Program-made: the position numbers and the translations under genes
The notes under the pieces: model-generated
The model's database searches: none
What the model saw: the letters and a program-made list of their open reading frames with translations, nothing else
Told to the model about the DNA's origin: nothing
Source: Schoenoplectus triqueter
Lineage: Eukaryota; Streptophyta; Magnoliopsida; Poales; Cyperaceae
Length of the DNA: 27,920 nucleotides
Reading direction: 5' to 3'
NCBI GenBank assembly: GCA_964058805.1
Contig: CAXKVV010001725.1
Coordinates: forward strand, 1 to 27,920
Part shown: one piece after another, positions 9,786-19,198 of the stretch
Layout: each line of letters opens with the position of its first letter
Numbering within the stretch: position 1 is the stretch's first letter

Positions 9786-10268
9786 AGTAATTTTGTACTT
9801 TTTACTTAAAGAGTCTAATAATCAATGTTATCTACAGTACCGGCTTTAAAGCAAAGTTATTTTCACAAACGGCCTAACTAAGGGCGTGAGTTGAACTCAC
9901 GCCCTTAAATCTCCATTTTACCTGTCCGAACACTGCCTAAAGACACAAAGGGCGTGAGTTCAACTCACGCCCTTTAGATGTTGATGTGCTCTGGTTGTTA
10001 TCTTTCAAAACCACCAAAAGTGAAAAAAAATTGATATAAATGCGATATATGGACTTAAGGGCGTGAGTTTAACTCACGTCCTTTGGGTCATTTTGCTCTC
10101 TTTTATTTGGGCAGCGGGCGGACAGAGAAAATAGCGTTTTAAGGGTGTGAGTTGAACTCACGCCCTTTGTTAGACCGTTTGTGAAAATAAATTTGCTCTC
10201 AGTCTGTTTCTGTTTCTGTAGTTAAGATTTATTTTTGGAGTTTAAGTAAAAAATCCGTAATTTTTCCA
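9786..10268. mobile_element. Fold-back element with nested palindromes
   Basis: The two halves of this block of about 480 bases are imperfect inverse copies. The outer parts match around TTTTTACTTAAA (about 9808 and, inverted, about 10245). A strong inverted match of GCAAA.TTATTTTCACAAACGG.CTAA lies at 9851-9877 and inverted at about 10170-10196. The inner segments (TTTTACCTGTCCGAACACTGCC and the inverse of GGCAGCGGGCGGACAGAGAAAA) also pair. Arms are about 190-210 bases with an unpaired centre of about 80 bases (9976-10056). Each arm holds two copies of a short palindrome. No coding frame and no clear target-site duplication were seen. The structure is that of a non-autonomous fold-back or long-TIR MITE; the superfamily is not assigned. 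Confidence 0.75.
9879..10167. repeat. Four copies of the palindrome AAGGGCGTGAGTT-N-AACTCACGCCCTT
   Basis: Copies lie at 9879-9907 (14-base arms, centre G, perfect), 9947-9975 (14-base arms, centre C, perfect), 10057-10083 (one mismatch, C to T at 10079) and 10141-10167 (one mismatch, C to T at 10146). The middle base differs between copies (G, C, T, G) while the arms are kept. Gaps between copies are 39, 81 and 57 bases. The GC-rich arms stand out from the AT-rich surroundings. Confidence 0.95.
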
Positions 10269-10681
10269 AAGGAGGGATAGGTGAACGGACAGAGATGATT
10301 AAAGCTTGAAATAATCTAAGCCGTTCAGTCTATTTAACGATCGAGATTAAATAGCAGCGGATATAGAATCATGGACACAACAAAGTTACGCGCATCTCCC
10401 TCCCTCCCTCCCTCCCTCCCTCCCTCCAATCCTGATCTTCAGCGCAGCGAGTGTATCTTACTCTCCATTCGTTTTGTAGACATTACACTTCTAAGACTTA
10501 TTTCGCTTTGCCACAGTTCGACCTCTTACCTCTCTTCGCAGTTCGCAAGAGCTCTCTGCTGCTGTATGACTGTATCCCCGTCACCTCCTCTCCTTCGCCG
10601 AAATTCTCACCAAATCCTGTCCACAATTTCTTCTTTGAATTTTCGTTTCTTCTACTGTCGTTCTTGCTGAGCTTTGAACGG
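10269..10681 (+). promoter_or_regulatory. 5'-flank module of PPR-3 (likely promoter/leader)
   Basis: Homology to the PPR-2 5' flank begins near 10270 (GGAGGGATAGGTGAACGGACAG), exactly where the fold-back element ends. It includes the identical 23-base block at 10294-10316. Further on it carries a CCCT repeat (10397-10427) and pyrimidine-rich sequence up to the start codon. An in-frame GTG at 10451 leads into the PPR-3 frame but has no upstream ATG, so this stretch is more likely leader than coding. Confidence 0.5.
10397..10427. repeat. (CCCT)n microsatellite in PPR-3 leader region
   Basis: Seven CCC runs are separated by single T. The minus strand reads (GGGA)n, which meets the G-quadruplex pattern of four or more G3 runs with one-base loops. 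It lies 255-285 bases upstream of the PPR-3 ATG. Confidence 0.9.
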
Positions 10682-12490
10682 ATGGCCTGTGCGTTCGCTC
10701 CTGCCCCCTTATCTTCTCTTGCGCCTTCAACTTCTCAATCCCCGACCCAATTCCAACCACCATTGGCTTCTTGCCGAGGTCCTCGCATTGTCTGTTGTTT
10801 GTTGCTCCCAAAGCCACATCAGCGGCATTCGAAGAAAAAGCAGCACAAGCAGGAGAGGAGGCAACTGAAGCCAGATGCCATTTCTAACCAAGAGGCACTT
10901 CACCAGTTCGATAGGCTGTTGGCTGCTCGGAACCCTCCATCCTCCATCCGTCAATTCAATCAGCTCTTTGGCGCTTTGGCGCATTCCACGACCTCAAGCA
11001 ATTCTGTCTTTTCCCTCTTCGCTCGCTTAACCCAAGCTGAAGGAATCAATCATGATCACTATACCTATGCAATCTTGATGGATTGCTGTGTCCGAACAAA
11101 ACAGGTAAAACTATTATTTGGTTTTCTGGGGCGGTTTCTAAAAGAGGGTCGCAGAGCTGATACTGTGATTTTTAGTCCAATAATCAGGGCCCTTTGTCTG
11201 GATAATAGTATTGATGAGGCCACAGCCATTGTGTTTGACAAAATGCCAAAACTAGGTTGTGTACCTGATGTGTTCTCGTATTCCATTTATATAGACGGGC
11301 TATGTAAAAATGGTGAAATTGAGAAGGCAAGTGATTTCATACAGTATATGATTTTGAAACGATGCGAGCCTAATGTTGTGACCTATAACACTCTTGTAAA
11401 TGGGCTTTGCAAGAAAGGTGAAATTGATAAGGCACTGAAGTATCTAGATGTTATGATTTCTAAAGAGATTCAGCCTAATGTCATAACCTATAGCACTATT
11501 ATAAATGGGCTGTGCAAGAAGCACGAAACTGAGAAGGCAGTGGAGTTACTGGATAAGATGATTTCTAATGGGCATCGGCCTAATGTTGTGACCTATAACA
11601 CTCTTATAAGTGGGCTGTGTAAGAAAGGTGAAATTGAGAAGGCAATGAATATTCTAGATGATATGCTTTCTAAAGGGCATCAGCCTGATGTCGTTACCTA
11701 TAGCACTCTTATTGATGGGCTGTGGAAGAAAGGTGAAACTGAGAAGGCAATGAATTATGTAAATGACATGATTTCTAAAGGGCATGAGCCTAATGTTGTG
11801 ACCTATAGCATTCTTATGGATGGGCTGTGCAAGAATGTTAAAATTGAGATGGCAATGAATTTTCTAGATAGCATGATTTCTAAAGGGCATCAGCCTGATG
11901 TTGTAACCTACTGCATTATTATAAATGGGCTGTGCAAGAAAGGTGAATTTGATAAGGCAAAGGATTTTCTAGATGATATGATTTCTAAAGGGCATCAACC
12001 TAATGTGGTTACCTATACCACTATTATAAATGGGCTGTGCAAGAAAGGTGAAATTAAGAAGGCAATGGATTTTCTAGATGACATGATTTCTGAAGGCCAT
12101 CAGCCTAATGTCGTGACCTTTAATACTCTTATTGATGGGCTGTGCAAGAAAGATGAAATTGAGAAGGCAATGAATATTCTAGATGATATGATTTCTAAAG
12201 GGCATCAGCCAGATGTCGTGACATATACTACTCTTATAAATGGGCTGTGCAAGAAAGGTGAAATTAAGAAGGCAATGGATATTCTAAATGATATGATTTC
12301 TAAAGGGTGTCAACCTGATGCTGTTCTCTATAACATTCTTATAGATTTGCTTTTCAGGAAAGGTGAAATTGAGAAAGCTGCATATTTTCTTCATCTAATG
12401 CGTTGGAGTGGTGTGAAACCAGGTCTTAAATATGAAAGAGTGATACGTGGATATTCCAAGCTTCTAGAAAGAGTCACTTGTACCAGTTAA
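10682..12490 (+). CDS. PPR-3: intact RFL-like P-class PPR protein
   Basis: Single-exon gene of 602 residues. The ATG at 10682 is chosen because MACAFAPAPLSSLAPS matches the N-terminus of PPR-2 and begins a Ser/Pro/Ala-rich, acid-poor presequence (about 1-60, ending in a KKK/RR-rich stretch) suited to an organelle transit peptide. PPR motifs start near residue 126. Motif 2 is 126-160 and motif 3 is 161-196. Eleven 35-residue motifs follow without gaps from 197 to 581, with a short tail to 602. There is no E, DYW or SMR domain, so it is P class. Such proteins bind organelle RNA and stabilise it, block it or guide its cleavage; the RFL subgroup acts on mitochondrial transcripts, including CMS transcripts. 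Residues 5 and 35 of motifs 3-13 predict binding to 5'-GAYAUAGNAUG. The RFL assignment is by repeat style only. This is the sole complete host gene in the window. Confidence 0.9.
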   Translation: MACAFAPAPLSSLAPSTSQSPTQFQPPLASCRGPRIVCCLLLPKPHQRHSKKKQHKQERRQLKPDAISNQEALHQFDRLLAARNPPSSIRQFNQLFGALAHSTTSSNSVFSLFARLTQAEGINHDHYTYAILMDCCVRTKQVKLLFGFLGRFLKEGRRADTVIFSPIIRALCLDNSIDEATAIVFDKMPKLGCVPDVFSYSIYIDGLCKNGEIEKASDFIQYMILKRCEPNVVTYNTLVNGLCKKGEIDKALKYLDVMISKEIQPNVITYSTIINGLCKKHETEKAVELLDKMISNGHRPNVVTYNTLISGLCKKGEIEKAMNILDDMLSKGHQPDVVTYSTLIDGLWKKGETEKAMNYVNDMISKGHEPNVVTYSILMDGLCKNVKIEMAMNFLDSMISKGHQPDVVTYCIIINGLCKKGEFDKAKDFLDDMISKGHQPNVVTYTTIINGLCKKGEIKKAMDFLDDMISEGHQPNVVTFNTLIDGLCKKDEIEKAMNILDDMISKGHQPDVVTYTTLINGLCKKGEIKKAMDILNDMISKGCQPDAVLYNILIDLLFRKGEIEKAAYFLHLMRWSGVKPGLKYERVIRGYSKLLERVTCTS

Positions 12491-12840
12491 TGCCTGACTG
12501 ACATCTAAGTGGTTGTTTTGTTTTGAAAGCAAACTTGTGTGTGGAAACAATAATTGTAATAAGCATGGCTAAAACAGTGTGCTGTTGGATGTGATGTTGC
12601 TGTATTTGTACCGGTTGACATCATAGCTTAGTAGGTTTGTCTTTCTTCTAGAGATTGACAATGATGCTTTAAGTGTGGGCTGAGAGTTATGCATCCTAGC
12701 TACCAGGTTGTGGGTTCTTTTTATTGGTAATACAGTATAAAAACCATGCAAATTGTGCAACAAGGGATTGGGTGATCGAGTAGCTAATATATGTTAATAT
12801 GAGTCAATCTCTAGTGGGTTTTCCGTTTGTTAAGCAATGA
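12491..12840 (+). other. PPR-3 3' UTR and downstream sequence
   Basis: No coding potential. AATAAT at about 12548 and AATAAG at about 12557 are weak poly(A)-signal candidates. The minus-strand open frame in this stretch shows no family resemblance. Confidence 0.4.
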
Positions 12841-13200
12841 CTCTTGTTTTATTGGGCATGTGAAACACCTTTCTTCAAAAAGAATAAAAAAGAGTCACCT
12901 GAGGTTTTTGAGTGGGCTGGTCATGGCTTTTGGCCAGATGAATATACATATGGAGCACTTATGGGTTGCAAGGTGGCTTATTGGTTGCTTTATTTGATGA
13001 TTGAGAGGTCTGAAGCCAGGAATCATTCCATAAAGAAGTTTGCTTGTTGGATGTGCAACTGATGGCATTCTGAGTTATGTGATGAATTTCCTCGACTTTA
13101 TGCTGGTCAACAATTTGCCACCAGATTATTGTACTTATGGTGCATTATTAAAGTGTACCCTAAGAATGGCAACATGGATGAAGCTTAACTGGTGAATCAT
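12841..13200 (+). pseudogene. PPR remnant downstream of PPR-3
   Basis: VFEWAGHGFWPDEYTYGALMG is a PPR-like motif near 12904-12966. After frame changes, LMIERGLKPGIISYRSLL-like and FMLVNNLPPDYCTYGALLK-like text follow to about 13150. The middle part matches 1195-1265 downstream of PPR-1, so the ancestral unit had extra C-terminal repeats or a second PPR exon here. Frameshifts rule out a product. Confidence 0.65.
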
Positions 13201-13204
13201 TCTC

Positions 13205-13450
13205 TATTATTTAGTTAACTAATCTGCTCACTATTGAGCTGATGAAAATTTTCTAATTTATTTCTGTAATTTGTACAGTTAGATCTTGCTGCAATTAAAA
13301 TAGCAGCGATAGAAGAAAAGTCATTCTAGTGACCTGATCCAAACTTGATCTGCTGTTTACCACCCGAATGCCTTTTTTTGTGTTGTGTATCAGATGTGGG
13401 GGATAATCTCAGTACACCATGTAGCCCTTGCAGATTATTAGCGTGGTAAC
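13205..13450 (+). repeat. PPR 3'-flank module, copy 3
   Basis: It matches the flanks at 1610-1770 and 8270-8450. Shared sequences are GTTAACTAATCTGCTCACT near 13213, AGATCTTGCTGCAATTAAAATAGCAGCGA near 13285, and GATCTGCTGTTTACCACCC near 13350. Confidence 0.75.
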
Positions 13451-13497
13451 ATTTTTTTTATATTGAACATTTTTTGTAGTAGTAATAGTCTTATTTA

Positions 13498-13502
13498 TAT
13501 CT

Positions 13503-13532
<30 letters not shown>
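13498..13532. repeat. (TATC)n/(AT)n microsatellite
   Basis: About seven TATC units are followed by a short AT run. Confidence 0.9.
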
Positions 13533-13533
<1 letters not shown>

Positions 13534-13628
13534 GAGAGAAATTACGACAGTTTAATAAAAGGATAATTTCTAACTATTCCCTTGCAGTCATGCTTTTGCT
13601 GCCTCCACAATTGCCTGGCAAGTCTGTT

Positions 13629-13672
13629 CGATCACTTCGAGATTCGTGATAACTCGAATCTAGAAGTGATCG
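13629..13672. repeat. 18-base inverted repeat with 8-base loop
   Basis: The left arm CGATCACTTCGAGATTCG (13629-13646) pairs with 13655-13672, leaving one mismatch in 18 and a TGATAACT loop. A separate 12-base palindrome TGCTGCGCAGCA follows near 13699. No gene is recognisable around it. Confidence 0.85.
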
Positions 13673-14668
13673 TACCGCTCACGTGTTGTGCTGCACAATG
13701 CTGCGCAGCAGTGGATCACGATCCGGCAAGGAAAGGGGATGTCATTCTATAAACAACAACTCATGAAGTCTACGAATTAATGCTCAGGTACTGAGATTTG
13801 CAGTTTTTGTGATCACATTGTGCTACAAACAAACTGAGATCAGGCTGAACATAGTGAACGAGCATATCATGATGGGATTTCTGCAAAGCAAATCATTTTG
13901 ATGCAAGAAAATATAATGCTTATTCGTTGTATGCCTTATTTTAACTGTGGATTTTTTTCTCTAGCTGAAAAACACACTATATCTTCTAATCTTCAATTAT
14001 CATCTGAAAAGTTTGGTAGCCTCTGAATTCTGCTATTGTTTAGTAATTAGTTTAATCACTGAACAATTATACGTGCTAGCGAATTATACAGCATTCCCCC
14101 TTTGTTTAACTATAGTTCAGTGGGTATTTTGGGATGCAGCTTTTACATTGCGAAGCGCTGACTGCTCCAAGTGTTATATATGTTTTAATTTCATTGTTCG
14201 GTGAAACCTGTCCTTAATTGCAGGTTTCAAATTTGTTCTCCTGCTTCCGTTTATTTTTTTATTAAGAAACTCCAGCTTCTTTTGCTTTGTTGGATGTATT
14301 GTCTGCTAGCCTACAGTTGTGCATTTATGATCATGACCCCTAAGTTGAGTACTTTGTTGGCCAAGACACAATGGCAAGACAACCTACAATTAATCTAATT
14401 GCTTTCGCTTATACTGTTTCCAATAATTGCTTTCGCTTATAACACTTTCCACCTTTTTGTTCTCATTTTTATCACTATTCAAATTCTCATACCACCTTTT
14501 TCAAAATAATTTCACAAAGAGTGTCAGAAAAATCGTTGATCTCTATTTTAGGAACTATAAAAAATATTCATATAGAAGACTGAGTAACATGATAGATTTA
14601 GATTTGCAGCTACAAAACTACACTTTTATGTTCGATTCTTGCATTTCAAGTATTTTATTCTAAATGCA
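13673..14668. other. Intergenic sequence without recognised genes
   Basis: The short open frames here look like chance frames with no known motif. The one structure seen is a direct duplication of about 28 bases containing TAATTGCTTTCGCTTATA, at about 14396 and 14424. Confidence 0.5.
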
Positions 14669-14687
14669 CTTGGCAGCCGCTGCCAAG
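14669..14687. repeat. 19-base palindrome
   Basis: CTTGGCAGC and GCTGCCAAG are separated by one C: nine perfect pairs, GC-rich in an AT-rich setting. Confidence 0.9.
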
Positions 14688-14694
14688 AGTTCCA

Positions 14695-14713
14695 ATATAT
14701 ATATATATATATA
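14695..14713. repeat. Short (AT)n microsatellite
   Basis: A pure AT dinucleotide run of 19 bases. Confidence 0.9.
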
Positions 14714-14862
14714 GCAAATAAGATCAATACTTTATGGCTCCGACATAAATAAGGAGCTGTGCGGCAGCTACAAAATAGGAGTTCAATGAAATATAGAATA
14801 AAGATGTAGAAATAAGAACAAACAAATCCCAACGAAAAGGCAGAATAAATTGGATTGGTAAG

Positions 14863-14863
<1 letters not shown>

Positions 14864-14930
<67 letters not shown>
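14864..14930. repeat. Long (TA)n microsatellite
   Basis: A pure TA run of 67 bases, long enough to be length-unstable and to extrude a cruciform. It produces a false Tyr/Ile-alternating open frame on the minus strand. Confidence 0.95.
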
Positions 14931-14933
<3 letters not shown>

Positions 14934-15428
14934 AAAGTGCTAGACCAACTGGGAGATGAAGATGTTTGTTCTTTTGCTTTATTTTATAATCCTTTCCAAT
15001 ATTTATTAGTCTGAAATCATCTCATTTAAATCAAGTTGTCCCCGATATTTGAGAAAATTAACATAAAAACTATATAATCAATATATTAAAGCTACTAGAC
15101 AACATTTCGTAGACATTTCTATAACAATAGACATATTTATCATTTAAATTATATGCTAAAATATCTTACAGCGAGCAAGTTATTTCGATTTGCACAACCG
15201 TTCCATTGATTGAATTTCATTCCTCATAACAGCGAAGAGTTGTACTATATATCTTGATTGATTACAAAACAATAATATTATTGAGACAACTAACTGTAAC
15301 TCAGATCTGTATCTCAACTGAAAAAATTATTGACCATGTTCTTAAATATTAATTGATTACTGCCCTGCGGATAGTCATCAAAGTTTTAAAATCGAAATTT
15401 TAAAGTCTTAATACTGAAAAAATAAAAT
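14931..15428. other. AT-rich intergenic sequence
   Basis: No gene or clear repeat was recognised before the tandem array at 15429. Confidence 0.45.
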
Positions 15429-15940
15429 CTTAATACTCAATATATAAAGTTATATTTTAAATTTATATTTGAATGACAATCAGAATATGAGCAAGTATTT
15501 ATACATAAATCTCAATATCTTAAGGTTGAACATCTTAAGTCTTAACACGAGAAATATTATGTCTTAATATCTAATATTATAAATTATATTTTGAATTTAA
15601 AATTTATACTTAGACGATAATTAGGATATGGATAAGTATTTATACTTAAATCTCATTGTCTTAAAATTAAATGATCATGAGAAATACGATGTTCTAATAT
15701 CTAATATTATAAGTCATATTTTGAACTTAATATTTATATTTGGATGGCCATTGAGATATACACAAATCTATATATCTAAATCTTAATGTGCTAAAACCTA
15801 ATGTCTCAAGTCTTAACATACAAAAAAATGACATATTAATATCCAATATCATAAGTCATAATTTTAAATTTATATTCGAGTGTGTCATCAAGATATGAAC
15901 AAATTTATATACCCAAACTATAATGTTCTAAAACATGAGT
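15429..15940. repeat. Degenerate tandem array, period about 131-139 bases
   Basis: Four copies start at about 15429, 15563, 15694 and 15833. Each opens with a form of TTAATATCTAATATTATAAG, followed by TCATATTTTGAATTTAATATTTATA, a G-containing segment and AAGTATTTATA..TAAATCTCA. Copies have diverged and vary by a few bases in length. Confidence 0.75.
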
Positions 15941-17200
15941 AGACAAAAATTATTTACTCTTTTGTTTGAATATCCAAAAAAATTATACAATTGGATTTCT
16001 ACTTTGGATAAGTCGACAACAATAAGTATTCATTGTCTGCTTTTACATAAAGACGGAAATAACCACCGGACGAAGTCAAACTGCTCTCTAAATAATAGCG
16101 GCTCTTCTGAAACTCTTTAGATCATCCTACGGATAATATTTGAAGTTTTAATATTTAATATTTAAAGTCTTAAGAATTATTATATGATATCTTGATATAT
16201 AATGTTATAATTTATTTTTAGTTTCAAATGATATAAAAATTTTAAATATATGCGGAATATTATTTAAATAAATCTTTATATCTAATGTATAAAGTCTTAA
16301 AATGAAGTCTTAACTCTTAACAAGATTTACTTAAAATCATATTTTCATATAATTTATATTTTTCATATCTTAAGGTCTCATAAATAAAATCTTAATATTT
16401 TTTAATATAACTCATACAACTATTAAGGTTTATTATATATTATTTATAACTTATATTAGAGATTAAAAAAAAATCGACGGTCATCTCGTGTATTAAAATT
16501 TAGCATTAGAAGTTTTAAGATCACTAATTTGATATTTTATTATATATTAACATAAATTTTATTTTTAGTTTTGAATAATACATAATTTAAAAATATTTAC
16601 TGAATAATTTTAGGTTCAAATCTCTATACCTAACTTTTCTCGTTTTAAGATCTAACAATCAAAGTTTTAGTACTAATTAATATAAATCATATTTAACTTT
16701 AAATGATATAAAATTTCATAATATTTTTTGAATACATATATTCTTATTATTTTAAGATCTTATAGTTAATAAATTTAAATTTAATATTTTTCTAAACTTT
16801 ATTGTCCAATGACAAAAAAATAATCTCAAGAAATAGCAAAAAAAAAAATTTAATACCTCATATTATTAAGTCATGGTATCATCAACAACATGTAAAAGTA
16901 TGTAACAGAAAATAATATTTTTAAATTAATTATGATAAAAAATATCTTAATATTTAATATAAATAAGTCTTAATATATAATGTAATACATCTCAATGTAT
17001 CATTCAAAATATAATTTTTAGTTCAATCTTAATTCCCACTACTACAAACAAATCTAAATATTTTATACTACATACATGCCTTAATATTTTTTTTTATAAA
17101 AAAACTGTTTGTATTTACTGACTAAAATTTTATATTAATATATCATTCAAAATATAATTTTTAGTTTAGTCTTAATTTTTAATAGTACAAACAAGTCTAA
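15941..17200. repeat. AT-rich region with worn repeats related to the array
   Basis: The same vocabulary (AAGTCTTAATAT, TTTAAATGATATAAAA) recurs irregularly, for example near 16227 and 16699. A block CATTCAAAATATAATTTTTA is repeated at about 17000 and 17144. This may be the decayed continuation of the same array. No gene is visible. Confidence 0.45.
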
Positions 17201-18424
17201 TATATATAATCTATATTTGTTTAGTGTTGAAGTATCTGCAATCTCAATATTACAATCGAAGTGCTTATATTTTGTGTAATAAAATTTTATACCTAGACAA
17301 TTAAGTCTTCATATCCACTATACTAAGTCTGACATACGTTTATTTAGTGTAATAAAATATCTTTGTTGTGATCTCTCATAACTCTCAACCAATTCAGTTT
17401 GAATGAATATTCAATTGTTATATTCTTACTCCTAGAAATTAATCTAATTTCTCTTCTTGATCAACTATACTTCTAAATGTGAGTTTTAACACATTATTTT
17501 TACTCATGCGAAGTAAAATAGTAATCCGAATATTTAGAACATTATAATATTTGCTTAAATCTTTACATATCATCTACTTTGATTTCTCATAAATCGGTGA
17601 TCCATCTTATGTTTATTTTTTAGCTCATTGTGTTCTCCTCATCCTAAATTTTCAACAATATATAACATGAAGGGTAACATTTAAAGATGAGGGGAGATGT
17701 CATTGAAGTTTCAATTCAAATGGGTTAAATGTGTGACCCATATTTTTTTACATTTTATTTCAATTCTGAATTGAATAATAGTTAAAAAGTAATTAGATTA
17801 GTTAAGATAGTTGAGAACTTGAGGTATAAAATAGAGTATAGAAGTTGGGTATAATTTTTTTTTCTCAATATAAGTAACATTTTTTTTAATTAAGCGACAA
17901 CTTCCATATGAAAAAAAAAGAGCCTAGTGACCTCCTCCGCATCATCGCATGAATAAAATGATAATTAAAAATCATAGTAAATTGTATTGCACATCTTGAT
18001 CTAAAAGAAAATGAAATTAAAAAAATTATAAATATATTTGAATAACTCTCGTGAACATGAACAACAACAATAGACCGGGTTCGGTATTTGAGATTTAATC
18101 TTTATTTTTTTTTTCATATTGGAACTCTTATCTAAAAAAGAAGGTTCATCTATATGTCTATTTCCCATATTTAACGGCTGACATTTGATAGAACATCAAA
18201 TAATATTTTAAATGCACAAAAATCGATATACAATGAAAAAAAATCGTTGTTTCTTTAAAATAAATTTAGATACAATTTGAGGTTGTAAAGATAAGATCAT
18301 GCCAAAGAGTTACCGACCTTAATTTCTATTCGCCTCCCTCTAAAAGGGAGATACATGTACGTCTCTGTAATAAAAAATAGTATGCCAAGGATCTACAGAC
18401 TCGAAAGAAAAAAAAAAGTGAGAG
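17201..18424. other. AT-rich intergenic sequence
   Basis: No gene, RNA or repeat element was recognised. Confidence 0.5.
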
Positions 18425-18835
18425 CAATGTTTAAAGAGTGAGGATCCACTAAATGGGTTATTTTGACAATTTTAACGATTGATCTCTAAATAAATATAAA
18501 AAAAGTTTATATATATATTCTTCTATCTTTAGATTGATAATCAGTCAAATTTTATATAATTTCATTATCATTTGATAGTACATCAAAGACCGTTATATTG
18601 AAACCGTAGCAAATTATATGAAAATTTGATGATCTTTGATGAACTATTAAACGATAATGAAATTATATGAAATTTGAATGATCATCAATCTAAAAATAGA
18701 AGTACATATTTATAATTTTTTTTCATTTTTATTTTTTTTTATATTTATTTAGTGGTTCATTGTTTAGGTTATTAAAATAACCATTGTCATTTATCAACCG
18801 ATCCCTTTACATCTTTAAATTTGTCAGTTTAATGA
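18425..18835. mobile_element. Fold-back MITE with arms of about 165 bases
   Basis: The halves are inverse copies. TTTAGATTGATAATCAGTCAA (near 18530) pairs with TTGAATGATCATCAATCTAAA (near 18675). ATATAATTTCATTATCATTTGATAGTACATCAAAGA pairs with the segment at about 18635-18670. CTAAATAAATATAAAAAAA and GGTTATTTT near the left pair with TTTTATATTTATTTAG and AAAATAACC near 18740-18782. The outer limits are approximate (TTTAAAGA near 18431, TCTTTAAA near 18812). The centre (about 18585-18635) is unpaired. There is no coding capacity. The superfamily is not certain; the arm length fits a Mutator-like or fold-back MITE. Confidence 0.75.
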
Positions 18836-19189
18836 ATCAAGCTGTTTGACATTTATGTTTGTCAGTTATATTAGCAAATACCTAAACCATATTTGACCAA
18901 TTATTATAACTAAACCTCACCAAAATATTACCAAAACATATTAATAAGCATAATAAGGACATGAGACACTGAGCTCCTGGGCCTAGATCAGAAGTCAAAC
19001 CCTCTAAAGTCACCATTCTCTGATGCATCTTTGGTTCTTTGCACGTCTCCTACATTGATTCAGAGTGAGCATGGTCTCCCTTCCTGAAGCAGTGTTATCT
19101 TTTCTTTGTTCGTCTTTTATGTTTTCTCGCTTGATGTTTTTGGAGCTCAATTCTTCTTTCAGTTCTCATTTTATAAATGGTGCCTAGGT
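18836..19189. other. Intergenic sequence, partly LINE 3' tail
   Basis: No gene is visible. The part nearest 19190 may be the 3' untranslated tail of the minus-strand LINE remnant; no clear oligo-A end was found. Confidence 0.4.
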
Positions 19190-19198
19190 GAAAACCCA

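Noticed and set aside
9879..10167. CRISPR-like array of four repeats
   Set aside because: Gaps are 39, 81 and 57 bases, the repeats are palindromes inside inverted arms, and the window is eukaryotic.
10451..10681. 77-codon N-terminal extension of PPR-3 from a GTG
   Set aside because: Plant genes rarely start at GTG, and the ATG at 10682 matches the start of PPR-2; the stretch is likelier leader.
13673..14663. Several plus-strand open frames of 60-80 codons
   Set aside because: They show no family motif, no shared codon pattern and no homology to the PPR units; they look like chance frames in AT-rich DNA.
14724..14933. Open frame with long Tyr/Ile repeats
   Set aside because: It is only the translation of a TA microsatellite.
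15935..16120. 61-codon open frame
   Set aside because: It lies at the edge of a degenerate AT-rich array and has no recognisable domain.
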